From assembly GCA_003278815.1 (NCBI GenBank), contig QCDB01000002.1:1-64000 (forward strand): a stretch of 64,000 nt of DNA, read 5' to 3'. Origin of the DNA: SAR86 cluster bacterium AG-349-I13. GTDB lineage: Bacteria > Pseudomonadota > Gammaproteobacteria > Magnimaribacterales > TMED112. The position numbers were made by a program, and so were the translations under genes. Under the pieces are notes generated by a model. That model saw nothing but the letters and a program-made list of their open reading frames with translations. It was not told the DNA's origin and ran no database searches. This document shows positions 55,815 through 64,000 of this stretch, piece after piece. Position 1 is the first letter of the stretch, and each line of letters starts with the position of its first letter.

Positions 55815-56443
55815 TGCAAGTAATAAATACTCCTATATCTCCTTACGCACAAAATGCACCAATAGCATATTGTGAGGAAACTCAAAAATGTATCTTTATT
55901 GACCCAGGAGATGAAATTGATAAGTTAATTCAAGTTCAACAAAATTTAAGTTTAATTCCAGAATATATTTTTATAACTCATGGACACATAGATCATGCTG
56001 GGGCCGCAAAGGAACTAGCAGATAAGCTTAATCTAGATATTATCGGACCACATATTGATGATAATTTCTTACTTCAAGCACTTGAGATTCAAGGTCAGAT
56101 GTATGGTATGAAAGCTCAAAATTTTACTCCAGATAAATGGCTAAATCATGGAGATACTGTCACATTTGGTAATCAAATATTGGATATTAAACATTGTCCA
56201 GGACATGCACCTGGACATGTTATTGGTATAAATCATAAAGCAAAAAAAATTATTGCTGGAGATGTTTTATTTAATGGAAGTATAGGAAGAACAGATTTAC
56301 CACAAGGTAATTATCAAGATCTAATCGATTCTATACATAATCATCTATTAGTTTTAGATAATTCATACCTAGTACATTGTGGTCATGGCCCAGATACGTC
56401 TATTGGGCATGAACGTGAGACGAACCCTTTTTTAAATGCTTAA
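55814..56443 (+). CDS. Metallo-beta-lactamase-fold hydrolase
   Basis: The 209-residue enzyme has 'FITHGHIDHAGAAKEL' (HxHxDH), 'HCPGHAPGHV' and 'GDVLFNGSIGRTDLP', and a late His in 'HCGHGPDTS'. It resembles YcbL/glyoxalase II-like small MBL proteins, which hydrolyse thioesters such as S-lactoylglutathione; the substrate is not certain. It is coupled to the exporter permease upstream and tadA downstream. Confidence 0.88.
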   Translation: MQVINTPISPYAQNAPIAYCEETQKCIFIDPGDEIDKLIQVQQNLSLIPEYIFITHGHIDHAGAAKELADKLNLDIIGPHIDDNFLLQALEIQGQMYGMKAQNFTPDKWLNHGDTVTFGNQILDIKHCPGHAPGHVIGINHKAKKIIAGDVLFNGSIGRTDLPQGNYQDLIDSIHNHLLVLDNSYLVHCGHGPDTSIGHERETNPFLNA

Positions 56444-56888
56444 TTCTGTATCACAAAAAATATTTAAAGAAGTTATTGAATTATCTAAACGAAATTTATC
56501 TGATAACAAAGTGCCTATTGCAGCAATTATCTTTGATTATAAAAAACAACAAATAGTTGCTAAAGCTGTGAATACCGATTCTCCTATTGGGCATGCAGAA
56601 TTAGAAGTAATTAGAGAAGCACTTAACATTAAACAATCAAATCGTTTAGATGATTGTGATATCTATGTAACTATAGAGCCATGTTTAATGTGCGCAACTG
56701 CTATAAGTAAATGTCACTTGAGAAGAATATATTTTGGAGCAGAGGATGAAAAGGGTGGAGCTATACTGAATGGTCCAAGAATTTTCATGAATGAAAATTT
56801 AAAGAATGTTGAAGTCATTTCTCATATAGAAGAGAAAGTTACCAGCAATTTACTTAAAAAGTTCTTCAGATCAAAAAGAAATAAATAA
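56436..56888 (+). CDS. tadA: tRNA adenosine(34) deaminase-like protein
   Basis: The 150-residue zinc deaminase has HAE in 'GHAELEVI' and 'EPCLMCATAI' (PCxxC), the zinc site of TadA, which makes inosine at position 34 of tRNA-Arg(ACG). That tRNA is encoded at 5261. It could in principle be another cytidine-deaminase-like enzyme, but 'RRIYFGAEDEKGGA' fits TadA. It overlaps the MBL gene by eight bases. Confidence 0.88.
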   Translation: MLNSVSQKIFKEVIELSKRNLSDNKVPIAAIIFDYKKQQIVAKAVNTDSPIGHAELEVIREALNIKQSNRLDDCDIYVTIEPCLMCATAISKCHLRRIYFGAEDEKGGAILNGPRIFMNENLKNVEVISHIEEKVTSNLLKKFFRSKRNK

Positions 56889-56910
56889 AAGAAAGTTATA
56901 ATAAAAATCT

Positions 56911-58230
56911 ATGTCTCATCATGATCTTATCCTTAAAGGAGGTACGGTTTTCCTACCGGAAGGCAGAACAATAACTGATATTGGTGTCAATGATGGGAAA
57001 ATAACAAAAATAGGTTCATGCACAACTGCTGAAGAGACTATTGATTGCTCAAATCTATTCATTTTTCCTGGACTAATTGATACACAATGCCATTTTAGAG
57101 AGCCTGGTGGAGAACATAAAGAAACCATTCAAACTGGAACTATGTCTGCTGCACTCGGGGGAATTGTAGGAATTTTTGAAATGCCCAATACTAATCCTTT
57201 AACAACTACACCAGAAGCATTAGAACATAAGATAAAAAGAGGTACCGATACTGCTTATACTGATTTTGCATATTATTTTGGTGGTACATATGAAAATTCC
57301 AATAACTTAACTGCTTGGGAAAAGTTAGATGGTGTTTGTGGAATCAAAATATTTATGGGTGCAAGCACTGGAAACCTTCTTTCTGCATCAGATAAAGAAG
57401 TTGAAGCTGTTGTAGCAAATGGTAATAGAGTTATTGCTGTACACGCAGAAGATGAATATATAATGAATGACAACAAAAAAACCATTCTTAAAGACAGTAA
57501 TGACGTTGCTATGCATTGTAAGTGGCGTGATGTGAATAGTTCTCTAAACGCTACTAAACGTGTAGTTGGTCTAGCAAAGAAACATAATAGACATGTTCAT
57601 GTTTTACATATCACGACAGCAGATGAAATGGAATTTTTAAGAAACAATAAAGATACTGCGACAGTTGAAGTGTTGCCCAATCATTTAACACTTCATGCGC
57701 CAGATTGTTACGAAGAATTAGGCACATTGGCACAACAAAATCCACCAATAAGGGAAAAACATCATCAAGAAGCATTATGGCAAGCAGTCAATGATGGAAC
57801 AGTTGATATCGTTGCATCCGATCACGCACCTCATACACTTGAGGAAAAATCTGGTACTTATCCTAATACGCCAAGTGGAACACCAGGTGTCCAGACTCTA
57901 TTACCAATTATGTTAAATCACGCAGCGAACAAAAAATTATCCTATGAAAAAATTGTAGATTTGATGGCATATGGGCCTATTAAAGTTCACAAAATAAAAA
58001 ATAAGTGTTTAATTTCTAAGGGTTATGACGCTGATTTTACTATTGTTGACCCTAACACTGACCATATAATTACTAATTCTGAACAAGCCTCAAAATCAGC
58101 ATGGACGCCTTATGACGGAAAAAAAATTAAAGGTATGCCTATTATGACAGTTATCCGAGGACATATAGTTATGAGAGAAGGGGAGTTATTAAGCAAGATT
58201 ACTGCTAAACCAATAGAATTTGATATTTAA
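56911..58230 (+). CDS. pyrC: Dihydroorotase, class I
   Basis: The 439-residue amidohydrolase closes the pyrimidine ring. Seen: '[18 protein letters not shown]', 'FEMPNTNP', 'KIFMGASTG' with the likely carboxylated Lys, '[10 protein letters not shown]', 'NHLTLHAPD' and 'IVASDHAPH' with the catalytic Asp. The first metal His of the usual HxH is Gln (DTQCH), a change known in some class I members. It overlaps convergent yidD by four bases. Confidence 0.88.
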   Translation: MSHHDLILKGGTVFLPEGRTITDIGVNDGKITKIGSCTTAEETIDCSNLFIFPGLIDTQCHFREPGGEHKETIQTGTMSAALGGIVGIFEMPNTNPLTTTPEALEHKIKRGTDTAYTDFAYYFGGTYENSNNLTAWEKLDGVCGIKIFMGASTGNLLSASDKEVEAVVANGNRVIAVHAEDEYIMNDNKKTILKDSNDVAMHCKWRDVNSSLNATKRVVGLAKKHNRHVHVLHITTADEMEFLRNNKDTATVEVLPNHLTLHAPDCYEELGTLAQQNPPIREKHHQEALWQAVNDGTVDIVASDHAPHTLEEKSGTYPNTPSGTPGVQTLLPIMLNHAANKKLSYEKIVDLMAYGPIKVHKIKNKCLISKGYDADFTIVDPNTDHIITNSEQASKSAWTPYDGKKIKGMPIMTVIRGHIVMREGELLSKITAKPIEFDI

Positions 58231-58448
58231 GGCACAGGATCATAGCCACTTTCACCCCATGGATGACACTTTAAAATTCTTTTAAAACTTAACCAACTTC
58301 CTTTGAATGGCCCATATTTTTGTATAGCTTCTACAGCGTACTGTGAGCATGTTGGTGAAAAGCGACAGCTTGGTCCTAACAACGGAGAAATTATAGTTTG
58401 ATAAATTTTTATTGGAATTATTAATAGAAGGCTAAAAATTCTTTTCAT
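58227..58448 (-). CDS. yidD: Membrane protein insertion efficiency factor YidD
   Basis: The 73-residue protein has an N-terminal amphipathic/hydrophobic segment and '[23 protein letters not shown]', the conserved Cys-rich YidD core, then 'GWLS'-like and 'RCHPWG'-like sections ('[14 protein letters not shown]'). It aids YidC-dependent membrane protein insertion. It is normally beside rnpA/yidC but here lies directly after thrS, sharing one base with its stop. Confidence 0.93.
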   Translation of the reverse strand: MKRIFSLLLIIPIKIYQTIISPLLGPSCRFSPTCSQYAVEAIQKYGPFKGSWLSFKRILKCHPWGESGYDPVP

Positions 58449-60394
58449 TAATTTTGTATAGGATTTTTTAATTCTAATAAAAGTTTTTCAAGGAATTCGT
58501 CTGTAGCCATTACAATATTTTTATCTGACCCAAGTGTTCTTACAGAAACAGTATTATCATTAATTTCTTTTTTTCCTATAGCAACGATATAAGGAATTTT
58601 TTGCAGGCTATGTTCACGTACTTTATAACTTATTTGTTCGTTTCTAATATCAAGTTCTGATCTTATGCCTTCATTAACTAATGTGTTATTCAGATTTACT
58701 GCATATTCATTCGCATCATCAGTTATTGCTGCAAGAACTACCTGTGTTGGGGCTAGCCAAAAAGGCAATTTTCCCTCGTAATTTTCTAATAATATACCAA
58801 TGAACCTTTCAAATGATCCTAGAGCAGCTCTGTGCAATAATACTGGGGTATATTTCGCGCCATCCTCTCCCACAAAAGTAGAATCAAACCTTCCAGGTAA
58901 ATTAAAATCTACCTGAAGGGTCCCGCATTGCCATTTTCGACCAATTGCATCAGTTAATACAAAATCTAATTTAGGGCCATAAAAAGCTCCGTCTCCTTCA
59001 TCTATAAAATATTCTAGTTCTAGCTTCTCTATTGCATCCTCTAAAGCCTTTTCAGCTTTATCCCAACTTGCATCACTCCCAATTCTTTGTTCAGGCCTTG
59101 TAGATAATTTAATTTTAAACTCCGTAAAACCTAAGTCTTTATACATAGCGGAGAGCAGGTCGATAAAGCCTTTTGTTTCACTCTCAATTTGATCTTCAGT
59201 GCAAAAGATATGTCCATCATCTTGGGCAAAACCCCTTACTCTCATTAATCCATGCATTGTTCCAGACGGTTCATATCTATGACATTTTCCAAATTCAGAA
59301 AGTCTAAATGGAAGATCTCGATAGGATTTAATTCCTTGGTTATAAATTTGAACGTGATTCGGACAATTCATTGGTTTAAGTGCATTCGTTCGTTTTTCAT
59401 TGGCATGCTCTTCATCAATTTCAGTTATGAACATATTTTCTCTATATTTATCCCAATGGCCTGATGTTTCCCATAATTTCCTATCAACAACCTCAGGTGT
59501 ATTAACTTCGCTGTAACCTGCTCTTTTTTGCATTTCTCTTACATAACTTTGCAATTGAGTATAGATTGTCCATCCTTTAGGATGCCAAAAAACCATACCT
59601 GGTGCTTCCTCCTGAAAATGAAATAGATCCATCTCTTTTCCCAGTTTTCTATGGTCTACTTGTTCAGCTTTTTCTAATTTTTCTAAATAGCTTTGTAATT
59701 CTTTTTTGGTTCTCCAGGCTGTGCCATAAATTCTTGTGAGCATTGGTTTGGTAGAATCACCGCGCCAATATGCACCTGATACTTTTGTTAATTTAAATTC
59801 ACCAATTAAATTAAAATTTGGCAGATGTGGTCCTCTACATAAATCTACAAACCCTGACTTTTCTTGTGTGTAAATTTGAAAATTTTCTGCTTGATCAGAA
59901 TCTGAAATAATTTCAGCTTTAAAAGTTTCATCTTGCTTATCAAACAATGAAATTGCATCACTTTTTGAATGGTAAGTTTTTTTGATTGGAGATTGAGTTG
60001 ACAGAATTTTCTTCATCTCTTTTTCAATTTTTGCTAAATCATCGATAGATACAGGTTTAGTAGGTAGAAAATCATAATAAAATCCTTGTTCTATTGTAGG
60101 TCCAATAGCAAGTTTTGCATCTGGATAAAGGTTTTTTATTGCACTGGCAAGCACTTGTGCAGCTAATGTGTGACGCATAATTTCAAGCCCATCATCGGAT
60201 TTGATTGTGATTATGGAAACACTATCATTATCCTCCAATAGGTCTGATAGGTCTTTTTGTTCGTTATTTATCTCTATTGCAACAGCATCTTTTGCTAATC
60301 CAGATCCGATGGCTAACGCTAAATCTGCTCCAGTGCTACCTTTTGGTAATTGTTTAGAAGATCCATCAGGCAATATTACTTTTATATTTTCCAT
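58448..60394 (-). CDS. thrS: Threonyl-tRNA synthetase
   Basis: The 648-residue class II synthetase has an N-terminal TGS domain ('[20 protein letters not shown]'), an editing domain with 'HTLAAQVL' and '[19 protein letters not shown]', catalytic motif 2 '[21 protein letters not shown]' and a C-terminal anticodon domain. The usual infC-rplT genes do not follow. It overlaps cysS by 13 bases. Confidence 0.96.
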   Translation of the reverse strand: MENIKVILPDGSSKQLPKGSTGADLALAIGSGLAKDAVAIEINNEQKDLSDLLEDNDSVSIITIKSDDGLEIMRHTLAAQVLASAIKNLYPDAKLAIGPTIEQGFYYDFLPTKPVSIDDLAKIEKEMKKILSTQSPIKKTYHSKSDAISLFDKQDETFKAEIISDSDQAENFQIYTQEKSGFVDLCRGPHLPNFNLIGEFKLTKVSGAYWRGDSTKPMLTRIYGTAWRTKKELQSYLEKLEKAEQVDHRKLGKEMDLFHFQEEAPGMVFWHPKGWTIYTQLQSYVREMQKRAGYSEVNTPEVVDRKLWETSGHWDKYRENMFITEIDEEHANEKRTNALKPMNCPNHVQIYNQGIKSYRDLPFRLSEFGKCHRYEPSGTMHGLMRVRGFAQDDGHIFCTEDQIESETKGFIDLLSAMYKDLGFTEFKIKLSTRPEQRIGSDASWDKAEKALEDAIEKLELEYFIDEGDGAFYGPKLDFVLTDAIGRKWQCGTLQVDFNLPGRFDSTFVGEDGAKYTPVLLHRAALGSFERFIGILLENYEGKLPFWLAPTQVVLAAITDDANEYAVNLNNTLVNEGIRSELDIRNEQISYKVREHSLQKIPYIVAIGKKEINDNTVSVRTLGSDKNIVMATDEFLEKLLLELKNPIQN

Positions 60395-61707
60395 TCAGTT
60401 TTTCCGTCTACATCTTTTATTGAAACATTCATTTTACTCAATTTATCTCTGATTTTATCTGCTAATACATAATCTCCATCAATTCTAGCTTGATTTCTTT
60501 CATTGATTAATTTTTCTATCTCTTGAATAGTATTTTTATCGATTGTTGTGTCTTGAGTTGACCCCTCAAAGATATATTTAAAAGTGGCAACTTCATCTTT
60601 TATAAATTTAGAATCTTGAACAAAATCTTGCATTATTCTTATAGCTTTTGGTGTATTAAGATCGTCAAATAGTGCTGCTGCAATATTAGTAGAAGCGATA
60701 AATTTTGGCTCAACAAATTCGTTCTTGTCTATAAAATCTGAAATTTTATTAGATATGGTTTTTGCTTGATCAAGTAGTGTTTTGCTCCAAGGAATAGGTT
60801 GTCTATATTGAGTTGAGAGAAGTGCTAGTCGAATATGGTTTCCCTTATATTCCTTGATTAAGTCTTCTATGTATATAACGTTTCCTAAGGATTTAGACAT
60901 CTTTTCGCTTTCTAAATTTAAGAATCCATTATGAACCCAATATTTAGCAAAATCTCTCGCATTATCTAAACCATTACAAGCACATGATTGTGCAATTTCA
61001 TTTTCATGATGTGGGAATTTAAGATCATTGCCTCCTCCATGTATATCAAATGGTATATCTAATGTTATTTCCGACATAACAGAGCATTCAAGATGCCATC
61101 CTGGTCTACCATAGCCCCAAGGTGAATCCCATCCTGGCTCATCCTTTTGCGAGGGCTTCCATAGTGTAAAATCATTCTCATTTTCTTTGTAAGATTCAAT
61201 TTCTACTCTTTTTCCATGTTCTTGTTCATCAATTTTTCTACCAGATAAGCAACCATAATTTTTGAATGCATTTACTCGAAATAAAACATTTCCATCAATT
61301 TCATATGCTTTTTCAAGTGAAATTAATCTTTCAATATACTCGATCATTTCTGTAATAAAGTTTGTTGCAAAGGGCTGAATATCGGGCGGATTAATGCCTA
61401 TCAATCCTATATCTTGCATATATAAATCAAAATATTTTTTAGTAAGTTCTTTGATTGTCAGATTTTCTTCTTTTGCAGCTTTTATTATTTTGTCGTCTAT
61501 ATCAGTAATATTTGAAACGTATGTAACTTTTGGATATATGCCTTTTAAGACTTTTGATAATAAGTCTGCTGATATAAAGGCTCTAGCATTACCAATATGG
61601 ATTTTGTTGTACACAGTAGGGCCACAAGAATAAAATTTAACATGATCTGGGTTAAGCGGAATAAATTCCTCTTTCTGTTTAGAGAGACTGTTATATATTG
61701 AGAGCAT
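60382..61707 (-). CDS. cysS: Cysteinyl-tRNA synthetase
   Basis: The 441-residue class I synthetase has 'YSCGPTVYNKIHIGNARAF' (zinc Cys and HIGH), 'GRPGWHLECSVMS' (zinc Cys), 'HHENEIAQS' and 'EKMSKSLGNV'. A shortened anticodon domain ends 'ADKIRDKLSKM', as in E. coli. It starts one base after the QueD-like gene ends. Confidence 0.96.
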   Translation of the reverse strand: MLSIYNSLSKQKEEFIPLNPDHVKFYSCGPTVYNKIHIGNARAFISADLLSKVLKGIYPKVTYVSNITDIDDKIIKAAKEENLTIKELTKKYFDLYMQDIGLIGINPPDIQPFATNFITEMIEYIERLISLEKAYEIDGNVLFRVNAFKNYGCLSGRKIDEQEHGKRVEIESYKENENDFTLWKPSQKDEPGWDSPWGYGRPGWHLECSVMSEITLDIPFDIHGGGNDLKFPHHENEIAQSCACNGLDNARDFAKYWVHNGFLNLESEKMSKSLGNVIYIEDLIKEYKGNHIRLALLSTQYRQPIPWSKTLLDQAKTISNKISDFIDKNEFVEPKFIASTNIAAALFDDLNTPKAIRIMQDFVQDSKFIKDEVATFKYIFEGSTQDTTIDKNTIQEIEKLINERNQARIDGDYVLADKIRDKLSKMNVSIKDVDGKTEWKI

Positions 61708-62139
61708 TTAATTCCTATAAAAACCTGCAGAGTTACTTTCGTGTTCTGAAACTTCTACTGACATAACTTTAATATCTAAATCACTTAGACTTTTCTCAAT
61801 AAAATTAAAAGTCAGTTCTGCAAAATATTCACAGCTAATTTTATCTAACTCTACAATTTTTGCAGTCTTTAAATGCATTGATTTAATTAATTCTATTTCA
61901 GGGTCATCTTTCGCAACTAATAATGTATGATCAAAATTATCTTTCAACCACTCCTCTAGAAAAGTAAATTTACCAAAGTCATAAACCCAATTATTGATAT
62001 TGAGTGATGCTGATTCTAGAACGATCTTAAAACCAAGACTGTAACCGTGTAAATACTTACAATTAGACTTGGCTGACCATTGACGAAAAGCACAAGAAAA
62101 ACCTCTCTCAGGACCATACGTTTTAGTTACTCTATACAT
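61708..62139 (-). CDS. QueD/PTPS-family protein with altered zinc ligands
   Basis: The 143-residue protein is of the 6-carboxy/6-pyruvoyl-tetrahydropterin synthase family: 'NCKYLHGYSLGFKI', 'NNWVYDFGKFTFLEEWLKDNFDHTLL' and the C-terminal 'EVSEHESNSAGFY' with the catalytic Glu. The catalytic Cys is present. Of the three zinc His, only one is clear: the usual AH is 'AF' and HGH is 'HGY'. A marine branch of the family with HGY is likely. Together with folE it could serve queuosine or pterin synthesis. It overlaps maf by eight bases. Confidence 0.82.
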   Translation of the reverse strand: MYRVTKTYGPERGFSCAFRQWSAKSNCKYLHGYSLGFKIVLESASLNINNWVYDFGKFTFLEEWLKDNFDHTLLVAKDDPEIELIKSMHLKTAKIVELDKISCEYFAELTFNFIEKSLSDLDIKVMSVEVSEHESNSAGFYRN

Positions 62140-62707
62140 ATTTATTTAGTTTATTAAGTAAATAACCAAAAGGTAGCCCATTTATTGCTTCAAGACTTCC
62201 TTCCACTTCAGAAAATAAATTATAACCATTTTTTTCGAACATATATGAACCACATGATGTTAAGGGTAGATCAGTAGCTACGTAATTATTGATTTCACCT
62301 TTTGATAAATTTTTCATAGTCATATTTGTTATTAAAGTATCTTCAAATAAAATTTCATTATTCTTTGTAAAGGAGTAAGAACCAATGAGTTGATGTGTTT
62401 TTCCTGACAGTTCAGACAAATTTAATTTAGCTTGCTCTACGGTGATTGGTTTACTGAAAATTTTCCCGCTTAAATTACATATTTGATCGCAACCTAATAT
62501 TATATGATCCTTAAATTTTTTATTGAGACTTAACGATTTTTGACGGGCTAAATATAGACTTAATTCTATCGGTGGAAGGTTTAATTCTTGTTTAGCTTCA
62601 GTTTCATCGAACATATGATCAACAGCTTTAAATGCAACGTCATATTGATTTATTATGTTCTTCCTTATATTAGAAGATGAAGCCAAAATTAGCTTATGAG
62701 AGAACAA
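62132..62707 (-). CDS. maf: Maf-family nucleoside triphosphate pyrophosphatase
   Basis: The 191-residue protein has the N-terminal 'LILASSSNIRKNII' (SSSxxR), 'GCDQICNLSGKIFSKP' with the catalytic Asp, and 'EGSLEAINGLPFG' near the end. Maf proteins hydrolyse modified or non-canonical nucleotides. It lies between folE and the QueD-like gene with a one-base gap upstream. Confidence 0.9.
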   Translation of the reverse strand: MFSHKLILASSSNIRKNIINQYDVAFKAVDHMFDETEAKQELNLPPIELSLYLARQKSLSLNKKFKDHIILGCDQICNLSGKIFSKPITVEQAKLNLSELSGKTHQLIGSYSFTKNNEILFEDTLITNMTMKNLSKGEINNYVATDLPLTSCGSYMFEKNGYNLFSEVEGSLEAINGLPFGYLLNKLNKYV

Positions 62708-63286
62708 TTACTTCTTTGGTAAAGTCACAAATGATAAGAATTCATTTCGTGTGACAGCGTTTTCTTTAAAGACACCTTTCATGGCGCTTGTAACGGTCGA
62801 TGATTCAGGTTTGTGTACACCTCTAGTTGTCATACATTGATGGCTTGCATCAATGACAACAGCAACACCTTTTGGATCTAATACTTTTTGTATTACATTT
62901 GCAATTTGAGATGTCATTGTTTCCTGGGTTTGCAATCTTTTACCAAAAACGTCAACGATTCTAGCAAGTTTGCTTATACCAACAACTCTATTATTAGGTA
63001 TATAACCAATATGGGCTTTACCTAGAATGGGGACAATGTGATGTTCACAATGAGATTCAAGTCTAATATCTTTAACTATTACCATCTCATCGTACCCCTC
63101 AACTTCTTCAAAAGTTTTGGTTAAGATCTCTTCAGGATCCTGATCATAGCCCTCAAAAAACTGTTCATAAGCTTTCACAACCCTTTTAGGCGTCTCAACT
63201 AATCCCTCTCTTTCAGGATTGTCTCCAGCCCATTCAATGAGGGTTTTAACTGCTTTTTCTGCCTGGTCTCTAGTTGGTTTGCTCAT
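62708..63286 (-). CDS. folE: GTP cyclohydrolase I
   Basis: The protein of about 192 residues converts GTP to dihydroneopterin triphosphate, the start of folate and queuosine synthesis. Seen: 'LESHCEHHIVPI' and 'SHQCMTTRGV' with the zinc Cys/His residues, and 'TSQIANVIQKVLDPKGVAVVIDA'. The start at 63286 (MSKPTRDQAEK) fits the family; a longer in-frame start at 63322 is unlikely. Confidence 0.96.
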   Translation of the reverse strand: MSKPTRDQAEKAVKTLIEWAGDNPEREGLVETPKRVVKAYEQFFEGYDQDPEEILTKTFEEVEGYDEMVIVKDIRLESHCEHHIVPILGKAHIGYIPNNRVVGISKLARIVDVFGKRLQTQETMTSQIANVIQKVLDPKGVAVVIDASHQCMTTRGVHKPESSTVTSAMKGVFKENAVTRNEFLSFVTLPKK

Positions 63287-63325
63287 AAGGTCTCTATTAT
63301 AACGACAACGCCGCTCAATCACTAA

Positions 63326-64000
63326 CTATTTAAGGGGTATTTCAAGTGATTCAAGTACATTCATATTTTCATCTTTGATAAAAAGTTGTAGTGAATCTCC
63401 ATGAAATTCAATGATTCCATAATTATTTTGGGTATATGTATCTCCAATTAGGAGAGCGTCTGTTTCATAATATGGGAATATTCCTTTGTTTAACGAAGAG
63501 GATGTAAATTCATATATATTGTCTTTCCTATAAAAACCTGCTCTATGTCTATCACCACTAATTATCAAAATATTTGAATCAAGGTTGTAAAGTAAATCCA
63601 ATAGAGTATCTCTTTCATGAGGAAAATTTGCCCATTTTTCGAATCTGTGATCTGTTGCCAAGACTTGTATTGAAGATGCAAGAACTAAAATATCATGTTC
63701 CTTATTTACTTGTTTTTTTAACCAGTCCCACTGAATAGGGCCAAGGACAGTTGTATTAAGATTTTTATGTGGCTTATAGGTATCACCAATTTTTATAAGA
63801 TTGCTTCGAAAGTACCTTGTATCCAATCCAACAAAAAGTACCTTTTTCTCATTTATTATCTTTAATTCACTAAAATATATCCCTTCGCGAGTTCTTCTAG
63901 GATCGTTTTGGTTAATTTTCCAAGCATTATTGTAGATCTTTTGAGATTCAGCTTTATAGAGATAATTTTCACCAGCATCATTTAAGCCATAATCATGATC
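63326..64000 (-). CDS. PhoD-like alkaline phosphatase, 3' part (5' end outside window)
   Basis: The frame is open to the window edge, so an in-frame TTG at 63826 is not a real start. The visible part of about 224 residues begins with 'DHDYGLNDAGENY', a PhoD-type metal-binding motif, and continues with 'VLGPIQWDWLK', 'VLASSIQVL', 'ILIISGDRHRAGFY' and 'TSSSLNKG', matching the PhoD metallophosphatase core. It is likely periplasmic or surface phosphodiesterase/phosphatase for phosphorus scavenging. The N-terminus and signal are not visible. Confidence 0.88.
   Translation of the reverse strand, partial: DHDYGLNDAGENYLYKAESQKIYNNAWKINQNDPRRTREGIYFSELKIINEKKVLFVGLDTRYFRSNLIKIGDTYKPHKNLNTTVLGPIQWDWLKKQVNKEHDILVLASSIQVLATDHRFEKWANFPHERDTLLDLLYNLDSNILIISGDRHRAGFYRKDNIYEFTSSSLNKGIFPYYETDALLIGDTYTQNNYGIIEFHGDSLQLFIKDENMNVLESLEIPLK

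Noticed and set aside
57085-57120. Gln instead of the first metal His in dihydroorotase as an inactive enzyme
   Set aside because: DTQ-x-H forms occur in recognised class I dihydroorotases, and all other motifs are intact, so the change alone does not suggest loss of function.

Overview
The window is a compact, AT-rich bacterial chromosome segment with no phage, insertion sequence or CRISPR array. Several neighbourhoods are typical of Gammaproteobacteria: queA-tgt-yajC-secD-secF, suhB/trmJ, divergent metG/mrp and divergent rne/rluC. Low GC, overlapping genes, TonB receptors and secreted hydrolases suggest a streamlined marine lineage such as SAR86. The lineage is an inference; there is no rRNA gene here to test it.

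Layout. 1-1.7 kb: the 3' end of a TonB-dependent receptor, a LexA-type SOS box overlapping the start of a 56-residue ORF, and a structured RNA region carrying a 15-nt complement to the canonical 16S 3' end. 1.7-13.8 kb: DMT transporter, trhO, two tRNA-Arg genes flanking a gamma-glutamyltransferase, pdxJ, grxD, bfr with a Fur box, ferredoxin-NADP reductase, a MetRS split exactly at its C-terminal domain, mrp, mlaA, dusA and nhaB. 13.8-25 kb: nudC, rne (frameshifted), rluC, tRNA-Leu, queA-tgt-yajC-secDF, suhB, trmJ and tRNA-Glu. 25-31 kb: two unknown genes, a Fur-controlled ferric-iron ABC operon, a hydrolase, and pheA behind a probable RNA leader. 31.5-41 kb: one long collinear run (SDR, M19 dipeptidase, NTF2-like, cupin, trpFBAEGDC, DUF4399) closed by a strong terminator.

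41-47 kb: a modular repeat-linked lipoprotein and an indoleamine 2,3-dioxygenase on the minus strand, divergent from a catecholate-type siderophore receptor. Three Fur boxes lie between them, and a roughly 290-nt highly structured RNA follows the receptor. 47-53 kb: methyltransferase, glpK, lipoprotein, glutaredoxin, sbcB and a DUF5916 outer-membrane protein. 53-58 kb: small regulator, membrane protein, ABC exporter, MBL hydrolase, tadA and pyrC. 58-64 kb: yidD, thrS, cysS, a QueD/PTPS-like protein, maf, folE and the 3' part of a PhoD-like phosphatase.

Functional links. Iron: bfr, fbpABC, the TonB receptor and probably the dioxygenase share Fur-type sites. tRNA modification: trhO, dusA, queA, tgt, trmJ, tadA and the queD/folE pair. 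Tryptophan: a complete trpA-G set plus a tryptophan-degrading dioxygenase. Protein export: yajC-secDF and yidD.

Most notable for follow-up: the SOS box, small ORF and anti-16S RNA at the left edge; the structured RNA at 46.68-46.97 kb; the Fur-linked dioxygenase; conserved enzymes lacking hallmark residues (DusA without the catalytic Cys, Mrp without CxxC, RNase E without the Zn-link, a PTPS with altered Zn ligands); and convergent gene pairs that overlap tail to tail in nine of ten cases.
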